DNA of 36,264 nt from Gammaproteobacteria bacterium (GTDB taxonomy: Bacteria; Pseudomonadota; Gammaproteobacteria; Steroidobacterales; PWYM01). The stretch is from contig JAFIFN010000025.1 of the NCBI GenBank assembly GCA_020832005.1, positions 1 to 36,264 on the forward strand. Reading direction: 5' to 3'. Every line of letters begins with the position of its first letter. The stretch's first letter is position 1. Both the position numbers and the translations under genes were made by a program. The notes beneath the pieces are model-generated. The model was not told the DNA's origin. It made no database searches and saw only the letters and a list, made by a program, of their open reading frames with translations. Positions 25,190 to 34,963 of this stretch are shown in pieces.

Positions 25190-27682
25190 TCAGAAGCGGT
25201 AACGCATAGTTGCGCCGAACGTCCTGGGCCGTGTGGTAATGACCAGCGGTGCGGTCAGGCCACCGGTATCCAGTGAGTTCGTGACCCCGAAAGAATCGAA
25301 CAGATTATTGACCCAGAACTCCAGGCTGAGCTCGTCGACCAGCCGCATACCGATCCTGGCATTCACCTGATGGTAATCACCGATCTGCTCAGGCTGCAGC
25401 TGTGACACGAAGTCGCCACCCTTGGATTCCATCTTGCCGACATAGGACCAGTCGATTCGCGCGAAACTCTCACGATCAAGCAGGCGGAAGTCCAGATTAA
25501 GGCCGACGTAACCGGAAACCTCCGGTGTCAGCTCCACCTTCTGGCCCGAAGCGATGCCGGCGGGCGCAAAGTCGTCTGTATAGCGGGCACGCGTGCGGGC
25601 GAAAGCCGCGTCAACGCGCAGCCAGTCGGTCAGCAAGGCCGAAACCTCAAGCTCCACGCCGTCGATGCGCGCGTCACTCACATTGAGCAGTCCGTCCGCT
25701 TGGCAGCGGCTGGGGCCCATCGCCAGCGCCTGCAGGAATATCTGGGTCTGCAGATCACTCCAGCGGGTGTGGTAGGCGGCTGCATTGAGCTGCACTCTGC
25801 GATCGGCCAGCAGCATCTTGCTGCCGACCTCGAAGTTCCAGACGGTGTCTGCATCGGTGGGCGGCAGTCCGTCCGGGTAACCCAGGGAGGCGAGCTCTGC
25901 ACCGCACAGCTCCAACGGCAAATCCCGGTTGACCACGCCGGTGCGATAGCCCTCGGCTACTGCTGCGTAATGCGTGAATCGATCGTCGGGACTCCACGTC
26001 AAGCTGAACCGCGGCGTAAAAATGGTCTCCCGGTTATCGGCCGTGCTGTCGCTTTGCCCGGTGAACTGGAAGCCGGCATTGCGGATATCCGCCTCCTGCT
26101 TGAGTGTGAACCAGCGAAAGCTGAAAGCTGCCGTCAGCGTAGGCGTCAGGTCGTAGGCGATCTCACCGAACACCGCCGCCTGCTCATCACGGTAGTCGGC
26201 CCATTGCCGCGCCACTTCCATCGGCGGTGGGGGTGTGCCGGGCGGTTGGCGCAGCAGCGCCTCGGTAAACAGGATATTCAAGCCGCTGAGATCATCGGCC
26301 GCCAATGTGAACCCCTGATTGATGCGCTGAAAATACAAGCCGCCCAGCCACTGCAGCGGGCTGTCTGAAGTCGAGGCCAGTCGCAGTTCCTGGCTCAACG
26401 ATCTGGGGTTGTCTTCCCGCTGAACCAGCACCGGGATGGTATTGGCCACACCGGTGGTGATGAACGAGATGGCCGACAGCCCTGTCGCAAGTGATTCAGT
26501 CCGATCCCAGTAGGCGGTGGATGAGGTCAGTCGCGCGCCCTCGAAGTCATGTTCGACCACCAGATTCGCAAGCTTGAGTTCATCACCTGTGCTCGGGGTG
26601 ACCGGGTCGGCATACTGGAACGACCTGTAGTCGCTTGGCTGCGTGACAATCAGCGAAAACATCGGATTCACGGTATTGGGCACGATCACCGTGCCCGGCC
26701 GCGGCCCGGGTATATTCTCGATGGCCTCAGCCCACGCGTTACCCTTTGCTGAGCGCTCCTCGTAGGCCAGGATCAGCTCTGCCGAGGTCTGGTCGCCGAT
26801 CACCCAGTTGCTGACCAGGCGGCCGCCCTTGACGCGACTGGTGTTCACCCCGCGCTGGATATTGGGGGCTGCGGCGAAGTTGGCTGCGTCCGGATTGACC
26901 ATCAGGATCATGGGCAACAACGCACCTGGCCCTGGCGGAAACGGTGCGCCTGGTGGCGGCAGTGGCGGCGCGGTGGCGGCCAGCTCGGCCATGGTGGGTC
27001 CGCCTTCGAAAATATTGTCGTACCAGCCACCTTCCTCGGCCGTGTATACGGTCAGTCGCACACCCGCACGATTGGCAATAATCGGCAGGTTCAGCGTCAG
27101 GTCGGCGTCATAGCCGGAGCCGCCGTTGCGTGTGGACGAAGTCCCGGCGTTCAAGGCAACACCAAAGGCCTCGAGATCGGTGGAACGCGGAATCTGCTTG
27201 ATGGCGCCGCCCAGCGAGTTGGCACCGTAGAGCTGCCCCTGCGGACCGCGCAGAACCTCGATCCGCTCCATGTCTACAAGTCTTGGGTTGAAACTCGAAT
27301 TGACGTTTCGCCCGGTGTGAATGATCGGCACCTCGCCAAGGTAGATCGCGGTGGTCGGTGAGAGTGCTGCGCTACCTGATCCGACACCGCGGAATTTAAC
27401 TTCGTTGCCCAGAGTCGAGTTCTCGGCGAAAGACGCACCAGGGATGGTGCGCAGGTAGGTTGCATAATCTGTGATGCCGCGCTCTTCAAGCATGGACTGG
27501 CTCAGGGCGGTGATGGCCACCGGCACATCCTGCACCGCCTGCTCGCGCCGCTGTGCCGTGACGGTGATCTCCTCGATGGTGGTGCGCTGACTTGTCGTAC
27601 GTTGATCGGCAAGGCTGATGTCAACGCCCGCCAGGGCGAGTGAGATGCAGCTCGACAGGCACAGTGCATGTCCGTTCTTCAT
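25190..27682 (-). CDS. TonB-dependent receptor
   Basis: IEEITVTAQRREQAVQDVPVAITAL, MERIEVLRGPQGQLYGANSLGGAIKQIPR, C-terminal ...TFGATMRYRF; start ATG 27682. Confidence 0.95.
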   Translation of the reverse strand: MKNGHALCLSSCISLALAGVDISLADQRTTSQRTTIEEITVTAQRREQAVQDVPVAITALSQSMLEERGITDYATYLRTIPGASFAENSTLGNEVKFRGVGSGSAALSPTTAIYLGEVPIIHTGRNVNSSFNPRLVDMERIEVLRGPQGQLYGANSLGGAIKQIPRSTDLEAFGVALNAGTSSTRNGGSGYDADLTLNLPIIANRAGVRLTVYTAEEGGWYDNIFEGGPTMAELAATAPPLPPPGAPFPPGPGALLPMILMVNPDAANFAAAPNIQRGVNTSRVKGGRLVSNWVIGDQTSAELILAYEERSAKGNAWAEAIENIPGPRPGTVIVPNTVNPMFSLIVTQPSDYRSFQYADPVTPSTGDELKLANLVVEHDFEGARLTSSTAYWDRTESLATGLSAISFITTGVANTIPVLVQREDNPRSLSQELRLASTSDSPLQWLGGLYFQRINQGFTLAADDLSGLNILFTEALLRQPPGTPPPPMEVARQWADYRDEQAAVFGEIAYDLTPTLTAAFSFRWFTLKQEADIRNAGFQFTGQSDSTADNRETIFTPRFSLTWSPDDRFTHYAAVAEGYRTGVVNRDLPLELCGAELASLGYPDGLPPTDADTVWNFEVGSKMLLADRRVQLNAAAYHTRWSDLQTQIFLQALAMGPSRCQADGLLNVSDARIDGVELEVSALLTDWLRVDAAFARTRARYTDDFAPAGIASGQKVELTPEVSGYVGLNLDFRLLDRESFARIDWSYVGKMESKGGDFVSQLQPEQIGDYHQVNARIGMRLVDELSLEFWVNNLFDSFGVTNSLDTGGLTAPLVITTRPRTFGATMRYRF

Positions 27683-27865
27683 TCGTGTGACTCCCCACAG
27701 TAATGCGTTTTCAGGCAGGGCCCGCAAAACCCGCGTGCACCAGGGTTCTTGCAGGCATGTGATCGCCCACATCCATGCTCGCGATCTTTCCGGCAGCCGC
27801 CGATGCGTGACGGTCAGCTGCTGTCGCTTTGTTGGTCGGGATCGTGCAATAGATCGCTGATCACA

Positions 27866-27895
27866 GCCAATGCAAATTCAGACCGATCTCATAAC
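27866..27895 (-). promoter_or_regulatory. Bipartite element GTTATG-N18-ATTGGC (site F)
   Basis: On minus strand: gttatg agatcggtctgaatttgc attggc, between the SDR stop and the receptor start. Confidence 0.65.
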
Positions 27896-27945
27896 CCGTT
27901 TCGGTGGTCGATCGATTCGCTGCCACGCCAGGCGCTGCGTTCGCG

Positions 27946-28980
27946 CTATGTCGTGGCTGACGTGACTGGCGCAGGTGCAAGGTGGGACGGTGCTGTAGAT
28001 GCCGTCGCCTCGGCTGAGGCGGATGCGCGGAGTTGGTCATCATGGGCAAGAAGGAACTCGCGCATGCTGGCAGGTTCGCGTCCGGACAGGCGGACAACAG
28101 CATCGGTGACGACTGCGGCAGCTTCCGTGATGCCGCTGTTCGGTGGCGGACCAGCCGGACCCTCTGGCCCCGGCGGATCCTGGTCCAGACCTTTCGGGTC
28201 ACGTTCGACGACCTTGATTTCTCGTCCCGTGATCTCGCCAACAATCGCTGCGATATCTGCCGTGTTGACAAGCTCCGGGCCGGTAACGGTGAAGGTCTTG
28301 TTTTCGAATCTGCTACCGCCCGCCAGCGCGCCTGCGGCTGCCGCCGCGCAATCCCTGCGTGTGACCAGCGCGCTCTTTGGATCGCCGGGCCACGCGACAG
28401 CTCTTCCGGTGCGTGCCATGTGCAGCGCCTGGGCCAGTCGCATGTCGGCATAGAGGCTGTTCCGCAGGATCGTCCACTGCGTGCCACTGGCATGCAGAAA
28501 CGCTTCGCTTTGGCGGTGGGCCTCGGTGACGGGGTCGCCGCCCTTGTCGGCACCTACAAACGAGGTGTAGACGATGTGTCTGACACCGGCCTGGGTCGCT
28601 GCATCGAACGCCGCCTTATGACGCTGCGCCCTTTTGTCTGATTCACTGCCCAGTGCGAGACTGATCATGAGCATTCGCGTGCCCCCGGCGTAGGCCTGAA
28701 GCAGAGAGTCGGGCTTATCGACGTCGCCGAACGGCGTACTCGCGCCCTTCTCGGCGTACTCGGCCAACCGGTCAGGCGAGCGGCTCACCAGAATCAACTG
28801 CTGAGCCGACACACCGCGGCCAAGCAGCTCCTCGACTACCAGCCGTCCGAGCTGGCCTGAGGCACCAGACACGATGATTCTGTCTTCGGATGCACTCATG
28901 GCCATGACTCTATAAGCAACAGGGGAGAGCAGGCTCGTCATGAGCAGGCTCCGGCGTGTGAGGCGGATGGCGTCTGTCAA
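27946..28980 (-). CDS. NmrA-type NAD(P)-binding SDR with Tat-like/hydrophobic N-terminal extension
   Basis: LTRRSLLMTSLLSPVAYRVMAM then IIVSGASGQLGRLVVEELL; HIVYTSFVGAD; a start at an internal Met is possible. Confidence 0.8.
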   Translation of the reverse strand: MTDAIRLTRRSLLMTSLLSPVAYRVMAMSASEDRIIVSGASGQLGRLVVEELLGRGVSAQQLILVSRSPDRLAEYAEKGASTPFGDVDKPDSLLQAYAGGTRMLMISLALGSESDKRAQRHKAAFDAATQAGVRHIVYTSFVGADKGGDPVTEAHRQSEAFLHASGTQWTILRNSLYADMRLAQALHMARTGRAVAWPGDPKSALVTRRDCAAAAAGALAGGSRFENKTFTVTGPELVNTADIAAIVGEITGREIKVVERDPKGLDQDPPGPEGPAGPPPNSGITEAAAVVTDAVVRLSGREPASMREFLLAHDDQLRASASAEATASTAPSHLAPAPVTSATT

Positions 28981-29025
28981 GGTGAAGCTCCGCTGTGAAG
29001 TGTCAACGTGACGGCGTATGGCACA

Positions 29026-31551
29026 TTAGAAGTCCCAGCGCAGCGTCAGGCCCACCGTGCGCGGACGCACCGGGAACATGGTGGGTGCGGTGAAGCCGCC
29101 GGTATCGAGTGCCCATGTGACGCCATACTCATTGAAGAGATTATCGACCCACAGCTCCACACGCTGACGTTCACTCAGCGCCACGCTCGCGCGCAGCCCG
29201 ACGATGCTGTAGTCACCGATCTTGAACGGCTGCTCCTGGGTGACGAAATCGCCGGGCTTGCGAGGCTTCTCACCGACGTAGTTCCAGTCCACGCGGGCAT
29301 AGGCCTCGCGGCCGAAGAGATTAAAGCCGTGCTGCAGGCCAACGTAGGCGAGCCAATCCGGCGTGTTCTCAACCTTGTCGCCGGGGCTGACACGATACTG
29401 CGGGATCGCACGGGTCCAGGTCGCATCCGTGTATGACAACGACATGTCCAGGCGCAGCGTATCGGTGAGCCGTGCAGACAACTCGAGTTCGGCACCGTCG
29501 ATTTCTGCGTCGCCGACGTTGAGGATGGCGTCGCTGTTGCACTGGCTGAAGGCAGGGTTCGGTGCGAACGAAGTCATGAAAACCTGTCCCTGCACGTCCT
29601 TCCACTTGATGCGGTAGGCCGCGGCGTTCAAAGTGATCCGCCGATCCGCAATGCGCAGCTTCGCGCCGACCTCGTAGTTCCAGGTCGTGTCCTGGTCAGT
29701 GGGCTCCAGGCCGTCGGGAAAACCGGCGTTGGCCAGTTCCTGGCCGCAGATCGCCTGTGGCAGGGCGCGCGGCAGTATCCCGGTGCGAAAACCTTCAGCG
29801 ACGGTTGCGTAATACAGCTGGTCGTCAGTCGCCTGCCAGGAGAGGTTGAATCTTGGCGTGAACTTGCGATCGGTATTGCTGTCTCGCGTCGTGCCCTGCG
29901 AGAGGAACTGAAAGCCCTCGCCCGTCACGACCGATGTCTGATCGACCTTGAACCAGCGAAAGCTGAAGGCGGCGTTCAGACGTTCGGTGATGTCGTAGCT
30001 CAGTTCGCCAAACGCCGCGATCTGCTTGTCCACATACTCGGCCTGCTGGCGGGTCACGACGCGGGTGGCGGGCGCGGGACTGGTCGGCGGTGTCAGCACA
30101 ACCCGGTTCCAGTAGAGGATATCGAAGCCGCTGAGGTCGCTGCCGAGCAGCAGGAAGTCCTGGTCGATCTTCTGATAGAACAGACCGGCCAGCCAGGCGA
30201 ATCGGTTGTCAGTCTCGGAGGTCAGGCGTAGCTCCTGGATGAAGCTGCGCGGCTTGTCCTCGCGCTCGATGAGAAAGGGCACCGCATGGTTGAGACCGGT
30301 CACGAAGCGACCGATATTGGAGCCGTCATTGTTGAGCACAGTGGTGCGGTCCCAGTACGCGGTTGAAGATGTCAGGCTTGCCGCGCCCAGATCGTAGGCA
30401 AGCACGAGGTTGGCGAGGAAGATGTCATCCGCCGTGGATGAGGCGGCGGCCTCGATGTGCTCGTATCTGCGGGCACGCGAGGGGGTCATGTACGGACTCG
30501 AGGCCGCCGGGTTCATGGTGTTGGGCACCAGAAACGTGCCCGGGATCGGACCGGGAATATCAGGGATATGCTGCGTCGCGGCGCTGCCATCAACCGTCAC
30601 ATCTTCCCAGGCCAGCATGAACTCCACGTTGAGACGGTCGCTGGGCATCCATCCGAAAATGCCGCGAGCACCGGTATAGGAGCCGCTGTTGACGTCCTCC
30701 CTGCGAAGCGCCGGGGTGGCGTAGTTTGCAGCCGCAGGCTCGCGGGCCAGAATCCCCGGCGGTCCCGGCACGGTCACCGGCGGACTGACACCCGGGGGCG
30801 ACACCGTGACACGGGTCTGGGCGGGCAGCGCGCCACCTGGCTGACCGATCGGCGGGGCGAAATCGGCAAGAAAGCCCAGCGTCGGCCCGGCCGGCTTGAT
30901 GTTGTCGGCCCAGCCGGCGGTATTGCCGCCATAGACTGTCAGACGCAGGCCGGCATTGCCGTTGAACGGCAAATTCACTGTGAGATCGCCCTCGACGCCG
31001 GTCCCGCCATAGGCAATCTTCGACGTCGAAGCGCTGCCCGAGATGCCCAGCGCATCGAAGTCGGGTTGCCTTGGGATGTTCTTGATGGCGCCGCCGAGGC
31101 TGTTCGACCCGTAGAGCTGGCCCTGTGGCCCACGCAGCACCTCGATGCGCTCCATGTCGACCACGCGGAAGTTGTAGCTCGAATTGACGTTGCGACCGGT
31201 GTGGATTAGCGGCACTTCGCCGAGGTACACGGCGGTCGTCGGAGATAATTGCGCGGTGCCGGCGCCCACGCCGCGGAACTTCACTTCGTTGCCCAGACCG
31301 CTGATGTCGTAGAAGGAAGCGCCTGGTACCGTCGTGAGGTAGTTGGAGAAATCAGTGACACCCCTGGCCCGCAGCGCCGCCTCGTCGATCGCGGTCACGG
31401 CGACCGGGACCTCCTGCAAGCTCTGTTCCCGACGTTGCGCCGTGACGACGATGTCGTCGATGACGGCTGGCGCGGCGTGGGCCATGGTGCCAGGATCCGT
31501 CAGTGCTGCGGAGGCAGAAACTACCCAAGCCAGTCCTGATCTCATCCGCAT
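29026..31551 (-). CDS. TonB-dependent receptor (close paralogue of 25190-27682)
   Basis: IDDIVVTAQRREQSLQEVPVAVTAI, MERIEVLRGPQGQLYGSNSLGGAIKNIPR; SD gggggagg before ATG 31551. Confidence 0.95.
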   Translation of the reverse strand: MRMRSGLAWVVSASAALTDPGTMAHAAPAVIDDIVVTAQRREQSLQEVPVAVTAIDEAALRARGVTDFSNYLTTVPGASFYDISGLGNEVKFRGVGAGTAQLSPTTAVYLGEVPLIHTGRNVNSSYNFRVVDMERIEVLRGPQGQLYGSNSLGGAIKNIPRQPDFDALGISGSASTSKIAYGGTGVEGDLTVNLPFNGNAGLRLTVYGGNTAGWADNIKPAGPTLGFLADFAPPIGQPGGALPAQTRVTVSPPGVSPPVTVPGPPGILAREPAAANYATPALRREDVNSGSYTGARGIFGWMPSDRLNVEFMLAWEDVTVDGSAATQHIPDIPGPIPGTFLVPNTMNPAASSPYMTPSRARRYEHIEAAASSTADDIFLANLVLAYDLGAASLTSSTAYWDRTTVLNNDGSNIGRFVTGLNHAVPFLIEREDKPRSFIQELRLTSETDNRFAWLAGLFYQKIDQDFLLLGSDLSGFDILYWNRVVLTPPTSPAPATRVVTRQQAEYVDKQIAAFGELSYDITERLNAAFSFRWFKVDQTSVVTGEGFQFLSQGTTRDSNTDRKFTPRFNLSWQATDDQLYYATVAEGFRTGILPRALPQAICGQELANAGFPDGLEPTDQDTTWNYEVGAKLRIADRRITLNAAAYRIKWKDVQGQVFMTSFAPNPAFSQCNSDAILNVGDAEIDGAELELSARLTDTLRLDMSLSYTDATWTRAIPQYRVSPGDKVENTPDWLAYVGLQHGFNLFGREAYARVDWNYVGEKPRKPGDFVTQEQPFKIGDYSIVGLRASVALSERQRVELWVDNLFNEYGVTWALDTGGFTAPTMFPVRPRTVGLTLRWDF

Positions 31552-31637
31552 GTTGTATGCCTCCCCCAAGTGTAGTTTGGTAGCCTGATGCTAGGCCTTT
31601 GTATGCCGGGAATTCGATATCAGGGTGCCCTCTCAGG

Positions 31638-31667
31638 TCCAATGAAATAACGGACCGGCCACATACA
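31638..31667 (-). promoter_or_regulatory. Bipartite element TGTATG-N18-ATTGGA (site E, variant)
   Basis: On minus strand: tgtatg tggccggtccgttatttc attgga, 86 nt upstream of the receptor start; followed by a TTGGAC-N17-TATCGA promoter-like pair. Confidence 0.5.
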
Positions 31668-31757
31668 TACGGATTATGAGTCGTGAAAAACGCGGTGCTC
31701 GTTGCGTCGTTGCGCGGCGTGTCGATTTTTCGGCCAGCACATGTCGATTGTTCGTGC

Positions 31758-32633
31758 TCAGTCAGTGCGCCCTGGCAGGGCGCGAAGATAATCGAACATC
31801 AACGCGAGATCCTCATCAGACAGGTGCTGGTAACCCTGCCAAGGCATGAAGAATGGATTGATTACCTCGCCGGTCGGCAAAGTGCCCGTGCGCATGACCT
31901 GCTCGAAATCCTCTAGTGGCCACTGTGCCATCGCGCTGCTGCTGGTGAGGTCGGGACCTGGCGGGGCGCCGGGCTCGGGCCCCTGTCCTCCCGTCAGCGT
32001 AGGGCCATGGCAGAAATCACAGCCGCCGAGCGTGACGAGATATTCGGCGCGACTGGCCGCAGGCTCCGGGCGCGGGCGCGTGTGATCCATCTTCTCCGCC
32101 CTGACCAGGTCACCCTTGATGCCGGAGTTGATGATGATCCGTGGAATGATGCCGAGATCCATGCGGGCACCTTCATTGTCCACTGCCGGCAGGCTTTTCA
32201 GGTAGGCGATCATGTCGCCGAGATCCTCATCGGTCATATGAAAGTAGTGATCAACGGGCATGAAGGCGAAAGGATTGCCCTCACGGCCCACTCCGTGACG
32301 AACGGCCCTGACCCAGTCGACGACGGTATACTCGCCGCCGATGCCGCCTTCGCCCGGGGTCAGGTTCGGTGTGGTGATGTATCCCCAGATCACCGACTCA
32401 GACATGGTCTGCCCGGCGAGGTCCGGGCCATGACATACACCACAGACACCCACGGCATGCGCCATGTACCAGCCGCGCGCCAGCGCATCGGCGTCATCGG
32501 GTATCGGCACCGGGTCGGGATTGACGTCGAAGACCTGATCGCGTGGAGAGTAGGAGGCGAAGATTGCCAGTACGATAATCGCAACCAACAACAATGATGT
32601 CGCCGTGATGGCGAGAAATTTCAGGGGTGTCAC
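31758..32633 (-). CDS. Diheme c-type cytochrome, membrane-anchored or secreted
   Basis: Two CxxCH motifs (CGVCHG, CDFCHG); N-terminal hydrophobic segment. Confidence 0.9.
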   Translation of the reverse strand: MTPLKFLAITATSLLLVAIIVLAIFASYSPRDQVFDVNPDPVPIPDDADALARGWYMAHAVGVCGVCHGPDLAGQTMSESVIWGYITTPNLTPGEGGIGGEYTVVDWVRAVRHGVGREGNPFAFMPVDHYFHMTDEDLGDMIAYLKSLPAVDNEGARMDLGIIPRIIINSGIKGDLVRAEKMDHTRPRPEPAASRAEYLVTLGGCDFCHGPTLTGGQGPEPGAPPGPDLTSSSAMAQWPLEDFEQVMRTGTLPTGEVINPFFMPWQGYQHLSDEDLALMFDYLRALPGRTD

Positions 32634-32684
32634 TCAGCAGTTCTCCAGGGAGCTATGACTGCAGCTCAGGCGGCGGTGCTCAGC

Positions 32685-33620
32685 TCACACCGTGGCCTCG
32701 CCACGCAGGGTGGGAGTCACCGCATCAGTTGGCAATGATGCCCAGATCTCGCGGTGATCGCGTATGTAGTCCCGCATGGTCAGCGGTGGACGATCCAACA
32801 GCTGCTTAAGCGTATCGGTCATGGGCGCGTTCTTGCCGGTCCTGCTCAAAACGTAGGCGATGGTCATGAAAAACAGCACATCCAGGCCTACTCGACGACG
32901 CAGCATCCGCCACCAATAGCGCGGAAACGATGGATTGGCATAGCGAATCGGTCGGCCGAGTTCCTCAGTCATGATCTCGGCGACCTGGTAGAAATCCAGG
33001 GCCTCGGGGCCGGTGACCAGATAGGTCTGATTTCGATGCGCGGCTGGATCGCGGAGAATATTCAGCGCGGCCTCGCCGAGATCGCGGGAGTCAAGAAACG
33101 AATGCAGACCGCGACGTGCAGGAATGAATATCTCGTCATACTTGGCGATATCGACCCAGTGGGTAGAGACTACGCGCTCGAGATTCTGAGCAAAGTAGGA
33201 TGCTTGCAAAATCGTGAAGGGCACGCCTGATTCCCGTACACGCTTCTCAACGGTGTGATGTGGCACGATGGGTCGCGTGTCGGCGCCGGGTACCGAGATG
33301 TAGACGATATGACTGCATCCGGCGGCGACCGCTGCGTCCACAAACGGCACCATCCAGGTCTTGGCGGTCCTGGGATGCGGCAGCGGAAACAGCAGAAACA
33401 GAGTGGAAATGCCCTGTAGCGTCGCCGGCCAGGTGGTCTGGTCTTCGTAGTCGAATTTGACCACTGGCGCATCGTCGCCGTAGCGCTTACGGATTTTCTC
33501 GGGCGTGTGGGCCGCAATACGGTAATGCAGCGTATCCTGCTTCCGTAACAGTCCGACGAGCTCGGTACTTACGTTGCCGTTGGGACCGGTGATGACAATC
33601 ATTTGGGGGTTCCTGGACAC
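32685..33620 (-). CDS. NmrA-type NAD(P)-binding SDR
   Basis: MIVITGPNGNVSTELVGLL, HIVYISVPGAD, TILQASYFAQNL, GPEALDFYQVAEIMTEELGRPI. Confidence 0.88.
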   Translation of the reverse strand: MSRNPQMIVITGPNGNVSTELVGLLRKQDTLHYRIAAHTPEKIRKRYGDDAPVVKFDYEDQTTWPATLQGISTLFLLFPLPHPRTAKTWMVPFVDAAVAAGCSHIVYISVPGADTRPIVPHHTVEKRVRESGVPFTILQASYFAQNLERVVSTHWVDIAKYDEIFIPARRGLHSFLDSRDLGEAALNILRDPAAHRNQTYLVTGPEALDFYQVAEIMTEELGRPIRYANPSFPRYWWRMLRRRVGLDVLFFMTIAYVLSRTGKNAPMTDTLKQLLDRPPLTMRDYIRDHREIWASLPTDAVTPTLRGEATV

Positions 33621-33727
33621 GCACGGCTGACAGCAACCTCATCTTTGTCGGCGACACCTGTCTGGTCAAGGCACACTTTCATAGCTTTCCCGCACATCAC
33701 CATGAGAAATAAGCGGCGCTGGCTGCA

Positions 33728-34543
33728 TCAAGGCAAGGACACATTCGTGTCCTTGAGTATTGCGGCCGAGCGAATCACTCGACCGTCAGGCAGTTCGGTG
33801 GTGGCCTCGAAACGCACCGGTTGCCCGAGATCCGGCACCCACCAGTCCGTGCCGTGGATACGGATGCCCTCCGAGCTGACTGAACTATTGGGCGCATGCC
33901 AGGCCTCGAAGCGGCCGTAGGGCGCGTCGATGACCTGTGTGCCGGTCACATGCAGTTCGTTGTCGATGTAGCCGCCGTCGCGCCAGGTCAGACGGTTGTC
34001 GTAGGCGGTGGCCTCATGCCATTGACCTGGAATGAAGATCTGTCCGCCGTCCTCGGCAAGCCGCGGCTGACCATCCGGGCCCTGGTTGTCGGCAAAGAAG
34101 TAGACATCGCCGGTGTCACTGGTCTGGCGGAAATAGAATTTCGCCGGTCCGGCCGGCGAATCGCCGAAAATTGTCGAGGAGGGTAGCGCGGGCGCATCGG
34201 CGTCGGTGGGTTCCGGCATCTGCGATGGTGCGCCGGTCGGCGGCATGATGCGCTCTTCAAGCACGATGGCAAGCACACGTTCACCTTCGAGTTGCTCGGC
34301 TTCGATGCGAATATCCACCTCGCCGGACAGCATGACGGGCGAGGTGGATGCGCCCATGTCCATTTCCACGCTCAGCTGGTAGGTCCACTGCATGCCTGGT
34401 GACAGCATGCGCAGTTGCGTGGTGGCCGTATGCGCTTCGAGTGATGGATCGGCCAAGGGGTCGGTCTCGACAGACGGCTGGCATGCGCTGAGCGCCACGA
34501 GCAGGGCGCCAAAGGGCCACCCGCGTGCAGGAAAATTGATCAT
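33728..34543 (-). CDS. Predicted lipoprotein of unknown function
   Basis: Signal with lipobox LSAC (ALLVALSAC-QPSVE). Confidence 0.75.
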   Translation of the reverse strand: MINFPARGWPFGALLVALSACQPSVETDPLADPSLEAHTATTQLRMLSPGMQWTYQLSVEMDMGASTSPVMLSGEVDIRIEAEQLEGERVLAIVLEERIMPPTGAPSQMPEPTDADAPALPSSTIFGDSPAGPAKFYFRQTSDTGDVYFFADNQGPDGQPRLAEDGGQIFIPGQWHEATAYDNRLTWRDGGYIDNELHVTGTQVIDAPYGRFEAWHAPNSSVSSEGIRIHGTDWWVPDLGQPVRFEATTELPDGRVIRSAAILKDTNVSLP

Positions 34544-34833
34544 CAGTGCTTTGATCTCCGTAGACGCTTGTCACTAAGGGCCAGACTGATGGCCGGAACA
34601 TGATGCAGCAGCCACGATCTTGAACCGGCCTGTCGCTCAGTCAATGGGGCGAAGCACGGTGCGCTGCCTTGCCGTCGGGGTCAGCGCCTTGCCACGGTCT
34701 TGCGCGGATGGCTTGCGCAGCTGCGACCGAGTCATGTGCAAGCGGCTGGCGGGGCATGGATTTCAGCGTTCTCGGCATGCCAATGTCGATGTGGGCGGTT
34801 TCGGCGCCACGCACGCACGAGGGATAAAATTAA

Positions 34834-34863
34834 GTTATGTAGTGGGCTGAATAGTTCATTGGT
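34834..34863 (+). promoter_or_regulatory. Bipartite element GTTATG-N18-ATTGGT (site D), overlapping a LysR-like box ATAAAATTAAGTTAT (34824-34838)
   Basis: gttatg tagtgggctgaatagttc attggt; upstream of the CoA-ligase gene; followed by TTGGTG-N17-ATAGAT. Confidence 0.65.
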
Positions 34864-34963
34864 GGCTATAGGGCGGCTCGGATAGATTGAGGATGCAAAC
34901 GCGCATCCGCGCGCGGCGTCCGCGCCCGTATGTCCGCCCGTTGCTCTACGAGAGACTGCACCA

